Source: Chlamydia sp. BM-2023
GTDB lineage: Bacteria > Chlamydiota > Chlamydiia > Chlamydiales > Chlamydiaceae
Length of the DNA stretch: 64,000 bases
Assembly: GCF_964023145.1 (NCBI RefSeq)
Contig: NZ_CAXIED010000001.1
Coordinates: 310,001 to 374,000, forward strand
Reading direction: 5' to 3'
Positions 20,394-29,369 of the stretch are shown piece by piece. The notes below the pieces were generated by a model, which ran no database searches, had not been told where the DNA came from, and saw only the letters and a program-made list of their open reading frames with translations. Both the position numbers and the translations under genes were made by a program. Positions within the stretch are counted from its first letter, which is position 1. The number at the start of each line of letters is the position of its first letter.

Positions 20394-20702
20394 GAAAAAT
20401 AAAAATAGATCCCCGGACTATCTCATAGAAAAATCATCAGATTATTCATAAGAAAAATAAAAATAGAGATTAAGAAATTAAGGCTCATCCTTGGATAATT
20501 TCTTCCAAAATAACACGTTCTTTTTCCACGTGCACCTAGATAGAAATCCGTTGCGTACCCATCAGACATAAAAGTTTTGTGAATAGGTATCTTAACTAGC
20601 TTAAGAAAACTTAAAGAAATCAGCTTCTCCATGCCATAAAACATGGAGAAACTATATAGATAGGTTATTTAAAGACCAAAATAACCTTAAGAAGATAAAA
20701 AA
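20394..20702. other. AT-rich spacer between genes b and d
   Basis: 309 bases between the gene b promoter and the gene d stop. It contains a 73-codon minus-strand frame (20423-20644) that has no array-type signal and no similarity that I recognise. Nothing else is seen. Confidence 0.5.
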
Positions 20703-22706
20703 CTATTTCTTATCTTCTCCTTCACCATCTCCTCCTGTTATTGCAAGGAACTCAGATCGTTGTTTCGCAGACATTGCCATTGACATTGCTTTAACAAGGC
20801 TGCTAGATGCTGCAGATTCTTTTGTTAATGAAACCACCTGTTGTCTAAGTTTAGCTAGCTCTTCTTCTTTCGAAGTAAGTAAATTAGCCTGCGTCTGTGA
20901 AGTTTCTAAACTACGCTCTAGTTTATTCTTAACTTCTTGCAATTCTGCTTTTAACTTATTCAGTTCTTCTTCTTTTTCTTGTAAAACTTTTTCAAATTCT
21001 TTTTGTTGTTTTTCTAGCTGTGCTTTTAGATTTGATACTTCCTCTTCGAGACCCGTTATTTGCTTATACAGCTCTGCACTTCCTACGTCGCCTATCTGTT
21101 CTCTTGTGTAGCTAGAGGAGGTCCCCATCCCTAAACCAGCTTTTAAGCTAGCTTTAGCAGTTTGGAACGCATTAAGGTCTTTATGCTTTTTCTTCTCTAA
21201 TTTTGCTTCAAAATGAGTTACCAATCTTTCATAAAGAACCAACGTATTTTTTAATTTGTCAACTTCTTGTTTCTGTGCTTCTACAGTTTGTTGCAACTCA
21301 ACGTTTGCGGAGGTAAGACTATTTACTTTTACATCGTGTCTTTTAACCACATCATTCAACGCATCTCTTAGCTGCTGTTGAGCTTTTTCCTCTGCCGCCC
21401 TTGCATCCTTTTCTTGTTGTAGCAGCACTTTTAGATTTTCATTCTCTATTTTTAAAGCCCGAGTAGCTGTAACTTCTTCCGTGAGGGCTATAATTTTGAG
21501 ATTACGTTCCTCTAATTCTGCTCGTAGCATCTCTTGATCTTGTAAGATCTGCTGAGCTTGCTCTTTTTCTACTCTAAGTTGCTGCTCAAGGGACGCAACG
21601 GCATCTTTTTCTTCTTTAAGCTGCGTCTCTAAAGAAAAAATTCTATCTTGAAGCACACCACGGGCTTTTTCAGTTTTTAGTTTCTGTATGGTTGCTTCTA
21701 GTTTAGCGAGAGCTACTTCTTTTTCCTTCGCTAAAGCAGCAAGCCTCTCTTGATGTGCGAGCTCCGCATCTTCTCGTTCTTTTCTGAGACATCTTAACTG
21801 ATCCTCAAGAGCCGTTATCGTAGCATCTTTTGTCTTTCCGCTAACCGTTAGCTCTTTTATCCGTGACTCTAGCTCCATCACCTTGTTCGTCAATTTCAGT
21901 ATTTGCGTATGTGACTCAACAAGTCGATTATCTAAATAATGTAATAAACTTTTGTATGCCCCGAAAAGCTCTTTCATAGCATCTTTTAGGCGCTTAGCTA
22001 AAGGAACTGTTACCTGTAAACCTGGTATAAGTGCTTCTAATCGCTTACAGACATCGTTATAACTACTTACAGCGGCTTGATACTCGTTAGTTTTAACTCC
22101 AACTACTCTAGCAAAGGCAGCGAGGTCTTCACGCTTCCGCGTATCCTGTAAGGCAGTATCTGACTTGCCGTCCTCCATTGCTTTGTTTAAATTTTCCTTA
22201 GCCTTATCGAGAGAAACCTTACAAGTAAGCATTTTATTTTCAGCTTGTTTCTTCTCTCCTACAACCTTGGCATACGCCGCCTTTGTCTCATCATACTGAT
22301 CCAAAGATGCTGCTAGCTCTTCCTCAACACTAACAACAGCAACTTTACACTCGTCGACTCTCTGCTTCAAACTATTCAAAGTTGTATCGTCGTCATACCT
22401 TGTCTGAGGAATAAATCCACTTGATCGCACCTTAGAAACCAAAGCTCTGCATGTTAAGCAACTAGAGCCTATACTTAATAACACTAAACCAATAGCTACG
22501 GAAAGGCCTATAATTAATGCGGAGTAAAGCATTCCTAATTCAGGTCCAAAAAGAACTGTAGCAACTACACCAGCAATTGCCAAAAGCACGCCAACAACAA
22601 CAGTAATTATACTAGCGATTTTACGTGCCCTAGACTCACTAACATCACAACATTGTGTGCCTTTATTTTCTAAGTTAACTTGGCAACAGGATGGTAAACA
22701 TTTCAT
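20703..22706 (-). CDS. Large TMH/Inc-like coiled-coil protein (gene d), MKC subgroup
   Basis: 667 residues. It opens MKCLPSCCQVNLENKG with six cysteines in the first 21 residues. Two membrane helices (about 30-53 and 58-82) are followed by CLTCRAL. Nearly all of the remaining ~560 residues are coiled coil rich in Lys, Glu, Gln and Leu, ending in an acidic GDGEGEDKK tail. Gene bb shares the start style, the helices and the CxTCRAL motif, so the two are paralogues at opposite ends of the array. No copy of the shared promoter lies upstream, so regulation probably differs. A tether or scaffold on the vacuole surface is a guess. Confidence 0.85.
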   Translation of the reverse strand: MKCLPSCCQVNLENKGTQCCDVSESRARKIASIITVVVGVLLAIAGVVATVLFGPELGMLYSALIIGLSVAIGLVLLSIGSSCLTCRALVSKVRSSGFIPQTRYDDDTTLNSLKQRVDECKVAVVSVEEELAASLDQYDETKAAYAKVVGEKKQAENKMLTCKVSLDKAKENLNKAMEDGKSDTALQDTRKREDLAAFARVVGVKTNEYQAAVSSYNDVCKRLEALIPGLQVTVPLAKRLKDAMKELFGAYKSLLHYLDNRLVESHTQILKLTNKVMELESRIKELTVSGKTKDATITALEDQLRCLRKEREDAELAHQERLAALAKEKEVALAKLEATIQKLKTEKARGVLQDRIFSLETQLKEEKDAVASLEQQLRVEKEQAQQILQDQEMLRAELEERNLKIIALTEEVTATRALKIENENLKVLLQQEKDARAAEEKAQQQLRDALNDVVKRHDVKVNSLTSANVELQQTVEAQKQEVDKLKNTLVLYERLVTHFEAKLEKKKHKDLNAFQTAKASLKAGLGMGTSSSYTREQIGDVGSAELYKQITGLEEEVSNLKAQLEKQQKEFEKVLQEKEEELNKLKAELQEVKNKLERSLETSQTQANLLTSKEEELAKLRQQVVSLTKESAASSSLVKAMSMAMSAKQRSEFLAITGGDGEGEDKK

Positions 22707-22885
22707 AAATTACTCACGGCAAATTTTAAAAATTGCAACAATTGAAACCTTTGCATTCTTTTTCGCGCAACTATTTTATACTTAAATGCTTGCGCGTTAA
22801 CCACGCTAAAAAATTTTTCCTCTAAAAATATTAGACAAAATGCCAAAGTATATTAACTCTCTGAAACCTAGTTAACATTGGCTAT

Positions 22886-23674
22886 TTAAAAAGATGAAGA
22901 CCTGCTCCTAGATAAACTCTTTTTCTCATTTTCTTCTTCCAAAGCGAGACGTAAATTCATTTCTGTTTCTAAATTCGCACAAAGAAACTGATTATTAGTC
23001 CTTAACTGCTCATTCCTTATTAAAAAAGCTGCATTATCCGCTTGTAGCCTCTCGTTTTCTAAACAAAGCGCCTGATTTTCTAAACGTAAACCCCTATTAT
23101 CCGAACGCAATAAATTATTGTGCGCACGTAGCTGACCGTTGCTTTGTACTAGATCGTTGTATTGTTTAGACACTTTGGATAACGAATTTTCATACTCCTC
23201 ACCCGATAAGAGTTCCGCGTCATACATATCTTTCAAAATTTTGTAATCTGTCTCCAGACACGCTTTTTCTCTTTCTAGACGTCTTATACGTTCGTTAAGC
23301 GGTTCTCTTATCTCCACGACTTGTTTATTAAGCTCTTCTATCTGCTGAGATTGGTTTTGGGATTGTTCTTTTAACCTTTTAATCTCCTCAGTATCTCGGA
23401 GACGTATTTTTAAACTCTCGTACTGATGAATTAAATAGTTCGCTCCCACTACGACTAAAACTAAGCCTAAAATTATAGAAGCAACTAAACAGGCAATACC
23501 TAAAGGAGAGAGACTAGAGAAAAATTTGACGCCTACCGCCAGCCCAATAGTAGAAAGTAAAACACCAGAAACTATGGTAATAACATGTGCTATTAAACAC
23601 GGTGGGGATTGGTTAATAACAAAACACTGAGAAATACAATTCTCTTTAGACACCGAAGCTTGTAAACTATTCAT
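22886..23674 (-). CDS. TMH/Inc-like protein (gene e)
   Basis: 262 residues. Helices at about 27-50 and 55-78. From 85 the chain is coiled coil. The part near 185-245 is a striking ladder of Leu and Asn in heptads (RLENQALCLENERLQ, then RNEQLRTNNQFL), predicting a regular buried-asparagine zipper. The end is a basic-serine tail, SLSRSRSSSF, unlike its neighbours. Gene f lies 46 bases upstream, so the two may be co-transcribed. It belongs to the group without the shared promoter. Function unknown. Confidence 0.82.
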   Translation of the reverse strand: MNSLQASVSKENCISQCFVINQSPPCLIAHVITIVSGVLLSTIGLAVGVKFFSSLSPLGIACLVASIILGLVLVVVGANYLIHQYESLKIRLRDTEEIKRLKEQSQNQSQQIEELNKQVVEIREPLNERIRRLEREKACLETDYKILKDMYDAELLSGEEYENSLSKVSKQYNDLVQSNGQLRAHNNLLRSDNRGLRLENQALCLENERLQADNAAFLIRNEQLRTNNQFLCANLETEMNLRLALEEENEKKSLSRSRSSSF

Positions 23675-23720
23675 CTCACCAAAAAATTAAAATCATTAAA
23701 ACTACATCTAATTCTGAGCA

Positions 23721-24569
23721 TTATCCATCTGTCGAAGAACTACTCGTATCCTTGTTCACAACATTGTCAGAGATGTATTTTTGTAAACCAGTGATCTCCA
23801 GCTTTAAGATATCTATTTCCTCTTTCAATGAAGCAATACGGCTCTCTTTAGAGTTAAGTTCATTCGTTTTTCTCTCTACAGAAGTTTCTAACGAACCCAT
23901 TTGCGATCGCAAACTAGCAGATATTGTTCTCTCTGTGTCCAAGGAATCGCTTAACGAAGCTGTCTGAGCGAGCAAGAAATTATTTTGCAATTGTAAGCTT
24001 GCTAGAATTCGCTGATTTGTTTCTTCGGCTTCGCCCACGGCTTTTTTTAGACATGCTAATTCAGAGCGCAAACTCACAACCAATCGGTCCAACCGCTCAT
24101 TTTCCGCATTTACATCTGCACATCGCTTTAGCCAACAATCTAACTCTTCGTTCTTCTCTTGTAAAATAGCGCGTGTTTTCGCATCTTTTTTATCTAAAAC
24201 ATCCTGAACATCACCTAGTATTTTGTCTTTTACCAACAGCTGATCTTGAAGGTTCTTTATAGAAGAGGCGGCTTGTTCAACTTCTTTTTTCCGAACGTTT
24301 ATTAACTTAAATATAATGCTCGTAAAGGCCCCTCCTATCATGAGCAACAACACAACACCAACCATTACACAACCCACAAGCAAACTAAATATCATTGATA
24401 ACTGAGTGCTATAAATAGCAAGCAGTGTCAGGCCTGTCGCAAGCACCATCAGGCCTATAATTAATCCGATAATAGAAGCTATTATCACAGCTTTAGGACG
24501 GTATGTTTGCACTTCATACGTACTTACCTGTTGTGACATGGAAGTTTCTAGGGAGGGAGGGAGAGTCAT
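23721..24569 (-). CDS. TMH/Inc-like protein (gene f)
   Basis: 282 residues. Helices at about 28-53 (IIASIIGLIIGLMVLATG) and 57-86, both lacking the FALP turn found in most array members. Coiled coil follows from 90 to 268, with a short Ser/Thr tail (TSSSSTDG). The start may be the first Met (24569) or the Met ten codons later (MSQQVSTYE); neither has a strong ribosome site. It is followed closely by gene e, and 183 bases separate it from gene g. Confidence 0.8.
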   Translation of the reverse strand: MTLPPSLETSMSQQVSTYEVQTYRPKAVIIASIIGLIIGLMVLATGLTLLAIYSTQLSMIFSLLVGCVMVGVVLLLMIGGAFTSIIFKLINVRKKEVEQAASSIKNLQDQLLVKDKILGDVQDVLDKKDAKTRAILQEKNEELDCWLKRCADVNAENERLDRLVVSLRSELACLKKAVGEAEETNQRILASLQLQNNFLLAQTASLSDSLDTERTISASLRSQMGSLETSVERKTNELNSKESRIASLKEEIDILKLEITGLQKYISDNVVNKDTSSSSTDG

Positions 24570-24752
24570 AATAATAGCCTAGCTTCAAGGTTTTATAAAC
24601 CACTGAGCTAAAATGAAATAAGATGAAAAGATTTATTTTCAAGCTATTTTATTTTTAATAGCAAGAAAATCAATGACTTACCGTTCTCATGGGGTATAAA
24701 AAATACTTTATTAGAAACAGATTATCGTTCGAAAGCTGGGGATAAAATCGTG

Positions 24753-25121
24753 CTACTGGATGGCTAATAATTCAGCTCTTAAGCTGTCTAATTCTCGTTC
24801 TACTTGAGGACTAACTTCTGAGAGTGATGTTTCAACAGGATCCGCTCTGCGATGCCTTTTAACCCATTGACAAATGGTAATAGATAAAAGAAAAACACTA
24901 GCAGCCATGGCAGCTATAATAAGAACAGAAAGGAGTGTGGATACAGGCAACGCAAATAAAACTAAAACGGATACTTCAATAGAAAGAAGTAATATACCCG
25001 CTAATAAAGTGCTCACTAAAGTAAAACATTGGGAGGTTCTTGCCTGAACACTAAAACAAGAGCGTTTTTCATCCAAAGAGGGAGATTGTTGTAACCCAGA
25101 GCTTGCAGGGTAAATTATCAT
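24753..25121 (-). CDS. Short TMH/Inc-like protein (gene g)
   Basis: 122 residues: the polar N terminus, the bilobed membrane domain (about 35-60 and 63-88, with the FALP turn), and only ~34 residues after it. There is no long coiled coil. Either it is a minimal member or the 3' part has been lost. Its leader (ATCATAAGAGGACTGTT read on the plus strand) closely matches that of gene o, and both first residues are MII. It follows gene h by 55 bases, mirroring o after p. It probably depends on the promoter of gene i upstream. Confidence 0.75.
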   Translation of the reverse strand: MIIYPASSGLQQSPSLDEKRSCFSVQARTSQCFTLVSTLLAGILLLSIEVSVLVLFALPVSTLLSVLIIAAMAASVFLLSITICQWVKRHRRADPVETSLSEVSPQVERELDSLRAELLAIQ

Positions 25122-25176
25122 AAGAGGACTGTTCTAACATCATAAAATTAAAAGATTAAAAGAACGTTATACTTTT

Positions 25177-25827
25177 TTACTTCTTATTTGTTGCTTCGCT
25201 TCCTTCAGTCTGTTTCTCTGCGCCTGCTCCTTGGGTCTGGTTGGATGTTTCAACCCCTTTCTTTAACGCCTCAATCTCTTGCTTCTGGTCTTCACACTGT
25301 TTTCTCAGTATGTCATATTCATGCTCAAGAGCCTTTCCCAACTGTGCTTTTAGATCACTTAAAGATTCCTCTGCTCTTTTTAATTCTTCGTCTTTTTCAG
25401 TCCGAGACAATTTCAAAAGCTCTATTGCTTGTTCTTTCTTTTTAATCTCCAACTGCTCTTCTTCAATTTGACTCTGAAGTAGAGAAATTTGTTTTATTAA
25501 TTGAGTTTTCTCTTCTAAAAATTGTGCGTCTTCAGCAGTAACTTTTAATATTTTTTTTGCCAAGTGATATAGCGTAGCCCCAATAAGAATTAAAGTTGCG
25601 CCTATAGCAACGCCAATTAAAACAGAAAAAAGTAACGACGTAGGTATTGCAAAAAACACCAAAATGCCCACCTCAAGGGAGAGCAGTAGGATACTAGTCA
25701 ATAAAATAATCACCGCCGCAACCCAAGAAAAGTGCCTTGAGGGTATACCACAGAAAGAACGTTTTTCCGATTCAACGGGAACTGTAATACTATTTCCACA
25801 ATTCGGGAAATCTGAAGAAATTGCCAT
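25177..25827 (-). CDS. TMH/Inc-like protein (gene h)
   Basis: 216 residues. It has FCGIPSRHFSWVAAV before the first helix (about 32-58) and a second helix at 61-88. A Lys/Glu coiled coil runs to about 190, ending in a Thr/Glu/Gln-rich tail (GAGAEKQTEGSEATNKK). The same layout and tail type occur in gene p, its clear paralogue. Only nine bases separate it from gene i upstream, so i-h-g looks like one transcript. Confidence 0.85.
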   Translation of the reverse strand: MAISSDFPNCGNSITVPVESEKRSFCGIPSRHFSWVAAVIILLTSILLLSLEVGILVFFAIPTSLLFSVLIGVAIGATLILIGATLYHLAKKILKVTAEDAQFLEEKTQLIKQISLLQSQIEEEQLEIKKKEQAIELLKLSRTEKDEELKRAEESLSDLKAQLGKALEHEYDILRKQCEDQKQEIEALKKGVETSNQTQGAGAEKQTEGSEATNKK

Positions 25828-25836
25828 AAAAACTAC

Positions 25837-26544
25837 TCACTTTAATATTGACTTCATAACAGCAAACACTGCCTTACTAAATGCCTGTACTTGTTCAGCA
25901 GAAACCCCTAAAGAGCGATACTTCTCTACCATTGCGTAAGGACACTCTAATAACTTAGCTCTAATCTCCCAATTTGCTCTCTTACATCTGGTTGCAGTCT
26001 GCAGGCGTGTTTCGAGCAAGGAAATTTCCTCTAGGTACTTAGTCACGGCAGCTACATGATCTAATTGTTGTCTTAACAAGGCTATCCTTTCCTCAACAGC
26101 TCTTAGAGCCCCACTCTGTTTAGCTAAGGCCTCCTTTTCAATAAGTTCTTCAGAATTTCTATTAGCCTTTTCTAATTTCTCATTATGCAACTGTGTTTTG
26201 AGACTTTTTATTTCTAATAATAATTTTTCTTCAGTGCTTCTTCTATCCTCAATAGGATCGGGTTTCAGGTATCTTGTAATCAACTGATATATAGTCATGC
26301 CGAATAACAGCAAACTAGCCACTATAGCCAAAGAAACAAGCGCTGTAAGCAGTAGAGACGTTGGCAGAGCAAATAAAACTAACACGCTTATTTCAACAGC
26401 GAGAACTGTTAGCCCTGCTAATACAGCTATGGTCGTAGCCAACCATGCGTATTTATTTATTGAAGGATGGCGGGAGCTTGCCTGAACTACTGTTACGGGC
26501 ACCGCTGGATCCCTTAAATTCATGCTTACATAAGGAATTATCAT
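25837..26544 (-). CDS. TMH/Inc-like protein (gene i)
   Basis: 235 residues. Helices at about 33-59 (WLATTIAVLAGLTVLAVE) and 62-89; then EDRRSTEEKLLLEIKSLKTQL starts a coiled coil. The C-terminal ~70 residues are less regular and share the pattern MVEKYRSLGVSAEQVQAF with the end of gene q (MIEKFRSLEGSQKQVLKF), so a small conserved tail domain exists beyond the coil. First gene of the i-h-g unit. The upstream element is present only in a decayed form near 26596-26617. Confidence 0.84.
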   Translation of the reverse strand: MIIPYVSMNLRDPAVPVTVVQASSRHPSINKYAWLATTIAVLAGLTVLAVEISVLVLFALPTSLLLTALVSLAIVASLLLFGMTIYQLITRYLKPDPIEDRRSTEEKLLLEIKSLKTQLHNEKLEKANRNSEELIEKEALAKQSGALRAVEERIALLRQQLDHVAAVTKYLEEISLLETRLQTATRCKRANWEIRAKLLECPYAMVEKYRSLGVSAEQVQAFSKAVFAVMKSILK

Positions 26545-26614
26545 AGAATACTCTCTTCATATTGAAACGACCCACAAGACATAAAAATTACACAACATTT
26601 TGAATGAAAGAAAT

Positions 26615-27364
26615 TTAAGACTTACGCTTCTTCAGCCCGTCTATCTCCGAAAACAAATGTTTAGCACTACTTAAATGCTCAGCTCGCAAAGAGTTTAAAA
26701 TTTTTATTTGGTCTTCGGTCAGTTTACACTCCTCATAGGCTGAATCGAAATTCTCTATTTCTGATTTCAGCTCTAAAAATTCCCTGTCTATACTGATCTG
26801 CGCATTGAACTCTAACAACGAAGTAAACTCAACATCCTTAAGGCGTTCCTTATCCATAACACCTTCTCCTACAAACTCCCATTGCCGCTGCACACCTGCA
26901 ATTGTTTTCCTTATGGCTGTTAATTCGGCTTCTTTCTCAGCAAACAACCGTTTTTCAGTATTAAACGCAGATTTACTATCAACCACACGTGATCGCTCCT
27001 CATTTAATTGAGTCTGCAGAGCCTTTATCTCAGACGCTAATTGTATTCTCTCCGTTTCAAACTTCGCATCGTCAGAAACAAACTTTATAAATTTTGTAAC
27101 TAGTTGATACAAAGCCATACCAAAAAGAAACACGCTAGCAACTATCACCAAAGAAACAAGCGCTACTAGAAGTGTTGATGAGGGCAAAGCAAAGGCAACT
27201 AAACAGCCCACTTCCAAGGCAATCAACAAGACACCAGCTAACAAAGTAATAGCTGCTGCGACCCAAGAATATGTACTCACAGAAGCGTGGACAGTGCGTT
27301 GCCCTTCTAAAAAAGCAGACTGGTTTGGACTATCCAAACTCAAGTTCACAGAAGAAATTGTCAT
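26615..27364 (-). CDS. TMH/Inc-like protein (gene j)
   Basis: About 249 residues from the start I choose, ATG 27364 (MTISSVNLS). That start aligns with the other family members and lies 53 bases from the shared promoter core; the open frame extends to 27418 through the promoter itself, so the longer version is unlikely. Helices at about 34-60 and 64-90. The stretch WVAAAITLLAGVLLI and the post-helix text DDAKFETE are nearly the same in gene o. A coiled coil covers 95-170, and a less regular tail follows. Confidence 0.84.
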   Translation of the reverse strand: MTISSVNLSLDSPNQSAFLEGQRTVHASVSTYSWVAAAITLLAGVLLIALEVGCLVAFALPSSTLLVALVSLVIVASVFLFGMALYQLVTKFIKFVSDDAKFETERIQLASEIKALQTQLNEERSRVVDSKSAFNTEKRLFAEKEAELTAIRKTIAGVQRQWEFVGEGVMDKERLKDVEFTSLLEFNAQISIDREFLELKSEIENFDSAYEECKLTEDQIKILNSLRAEHLSSAKHLFSEIDGLKKRKS

Positions 27365-27400
27365 AAAATGCTCACTTCGTATTGAAACAGCCACTAACCA

Positions 27401-27438
27401 TAAAATTTTATACAACACTTTAAACGCAGGAAGTTTAC
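27401..27438 (-). promoter_or_regulatory. Shared array promoter, copy for gene j
   Basis: CTGCGT, 17 bases, ATTTTA, 53 bases from core to start. A weaker match than most, but the ATTTAAAG-like core is kept. Confidence 0.5.
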
Positions 27439-27562
27439 GAAACTAAAAGCTTTCAAAAGATTAACGCTCATTCTTAAAAAATTAAGAATTAAGTAGAGTA
27501 GACTTGAAAATAAAAATTCATCTTATAACTACCCCTTTAAATACCAAGATTTTCTCTAAACG

Positions 27563-28315
27563 TTATTTTGCGCATTTTAACAAATTAGAGAGTGCATCTA
27601 ATAACCCTTGAACACTTGTCTCCATCAGAGGAAGTTTCTTTTTTAAATCAAAAAATCCTGCTTTTGTTTTCGACATATCTGTGAGCAAATTTTTGTCCTT
27701 AGAGCTCAGACATTTTACCACAATCCCTAACAAATCCTTTTGCCTAACGAGTATATCTAAGCTTGCGAGCATAATTCTCGCCTGGGTTTCCAATTGTCCT
27801 TCGGAAACCTTCTTAGATTCTATAGGCCCTAGACTCAACTCCTCTCTTGCTAAACGGAACTCCGCCTCATTGAGTTGCAACTCCAAATCTAAGATTCTTT
27901 GATACACAACATTAAGCTCCTTTTCCGTAGAGCCTTGTGCTAAACGTACTTTCTCAAGTTGGATTCGAAGTTCTGCCAACGCGCTCTTAATTTCTTGAAT
28001 CCCAACCTTTAGCTGTATAAGCCTAACAGCTGTGTCTGCCACTATAGGCTTAAAAAATTTATTAATGAGTTGCTTTATGGCCATCCAAAAAAGAACAGCA
28101 CTAGCAACTGTAACTAATGAAACAATAACAGAAAGAAAAACTGAGGACGGCAAGGCAAAAGCAATTAAAAACCCTATCTCAAGGATAAAAAGTAATAAAC
28201 CAGCTAATACAGTAACAATTGTAGCCACCCAAGAACAGCAACTCACAGGCTTAAAAACAAAATGGTGTTCAGCTACGGGAACGTATGCCGCAGATTCTAC
28301 AGAGGAAATTGTCAT
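27563..28315 (-). CDS. TMH/Inc-like protein (gene k)
   Basis: 250 residues. Helices at about 29-55 (WVATIVTVLAGLLLFILE) and 60-86, the latter ending SAVLFWMAIKQLINKFF, which resembles gene m. Coiled coil at 95-165; the C-terminal ~80 residues look globular-helical (KKVSEGQLETQARIM). It lies 41 bases after gene l and has no promoter copy of its own, so its expression may depend on read-through or coupling from l. That matters because l is out of frame in this sequence. Confidence 0.84.
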   Translation of the reverse strand: MTISSVESAAYVPVAEHHFVFKPVSCCSWVATIVTVLAGLLLFILEIGFLIAFALPSSVFLSVIVSLVTVASAVLFWMAIKQLINKFFKPIVADTAVRLIQLKVGIQEIKSALAELRIQLEKVRLAQGSTEKELNVVYQRILDLELQLNEAEFRLAREELSLGPIESKKVSEGQLETQARIMLASLDILVRQKDLLGIVVKCLSSKDKNLLTDMSKTKAGFFDLKKKLPLMETSVQGLLDALSNLLKCAK

Positions 28316-28356
28316 AAAAGACTCACTTTAAGTACGCACAACCTGTTGTTCATAAG

Positions 28357-29243
28357 CTACTTCTTTTTTGTAACCTCTTTCTCCTGTTTTTCTTCTAGAG
28401 CCTTAAACATCTCTTCCAACATCTTCTCTTCCAAATTATCGCCTTCTTTCCGTTCTACAGTTAGTAAGCTAGAAAAGCCTGCTTCAGTTAAGGAGGTTCT
28501 GGGAATGCTTGAAACGAGGTGTTTTACCTCTGCAATATGTCCCCTTAGTTGTTTAAGGCTTTTCATGAGAGCAGTTACTAATGCTTTCCTAAATAAAAAC
28601 TTGTCTTTTTCGAGACATTCAAATGCCATTTTATGCAGTTCGCTCCAGGCCAAATGAGGTACAACCCTCTCATCTGTTCTTCTTTTGAATTCTTCGTTAT
28701 ACTCCTGGTGTTTCTTGACTCTCCATTTTTCAATCTTCTTTCTTTCTATGTCTTGTAGGTCACCTTGTGCCTTTTTTAGATCGCGTTCTAACTTCCGTTC
28801 TCTTTCCTTTGCGAGACATAGAGTCACCTCCGCATCTGCAAAAGCAGTTTCTTCTATCTCAAGTTGTATCTGACTTTTTAAAACCTTCCCGCTTAGCTGT
28901 GCTAATTCTTCCTCTAAAATCACCTCTTCTTCTCTAGCTCGTGCCTTATCCAAACTAGACTGAATAGGTCCTGTGGCTAATTGATATATAGCCATGCAAA
29001 AAAGAAACGCGCTAACAACTATAGCGATAGAAATAAGAATCGGGAAAAGTGAGGGTGGTGACAAAGTAAAGAAAATTAATAATCCTATTTCACATCCGAG
29101 GACTATTAAACCGGACAGCACAGTAAGGACTAAAGAAACCCAGGAACAGGTGCTTAAGGAAGCGTGTTGGGGGGGGGGTACCTCCCCGGGGAACTACATG
29201 CATAAGGGTCCCTAGTATTAGAGCTCGAGGGAGGAATTATCAT
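28357..29243 (-). pseudogene. Phase-variable TMH/Inc-like gene (gene l), out of frame at a C10 tract
   Basis: The ATG at 29243 has the family leader and a promoter copy. It reads MIIPPSSSNTRDPYACSSPG, then enters ten C bases (29169-29178 on the plus strand as G) and stops at 29154 after 29 codons. The rest of the protein, two helices and a charged coiled coil of ~180 residues ending EKQEKEVTKKK, is intact in the next frame down to 28357. One added C (C11) or two lost (C8) would join them into ~295 residues. The neighbouring gene n has its tract at the same position and is in frame. So this is probably a switched-off phase-variable gene, not a decayed one. Sequencing error in the tract is the alternative. 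Confidence 0.82.
29169..29178 (-). repeat. Homopolymer C10 (minus strand) in the 5' end of gene l
   Basis: Ten consecutive G on the plus strand, followed by TACCTCCCCGGGG. It falls at codons 22-25 of gene l, just before the first membrane helix. Confidence 0.97.
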
Positions 29244-29276
29244 AAACCGCTCTTAGCCTTTGATACAGCCACTAAC

Positions 29277-29314
29277 TATGAACTTGTTTAAAAGTTTAAA
29301 AGCGAGAAGTTTAT
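29277..29314 (-). promoter_or_regulatory. Shared array promoter, copy for gene l
   Basis: CTCGCT in the -35 position and TTCATA about 18 bases on, 50 bases from core to the 29243 start. Its presence at the usual distance supports 29243 as the true start of l. Confidence 0.5.
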
Positions 29315-29369
29315 GAAAACAAATAAAAGAAATCAAGCTCTTAGAGTTTCTTGGAGAGCAGTTAACAAA

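Noticed and set aside
20423..20644. 73-codon minus-strand frame between genes b and d
   Set aside because: No family-type start, no bilobed domain, no promoter copy, and low-complexity AT-rich composition. Probably chance.
28357..29121. Gene l starting at the GTG at 29121
   Set aside because: This start lies inside the first membrane helix and has no ribosome site. The true leader and ATG are at 29243, separated only by the homopolymer frame.
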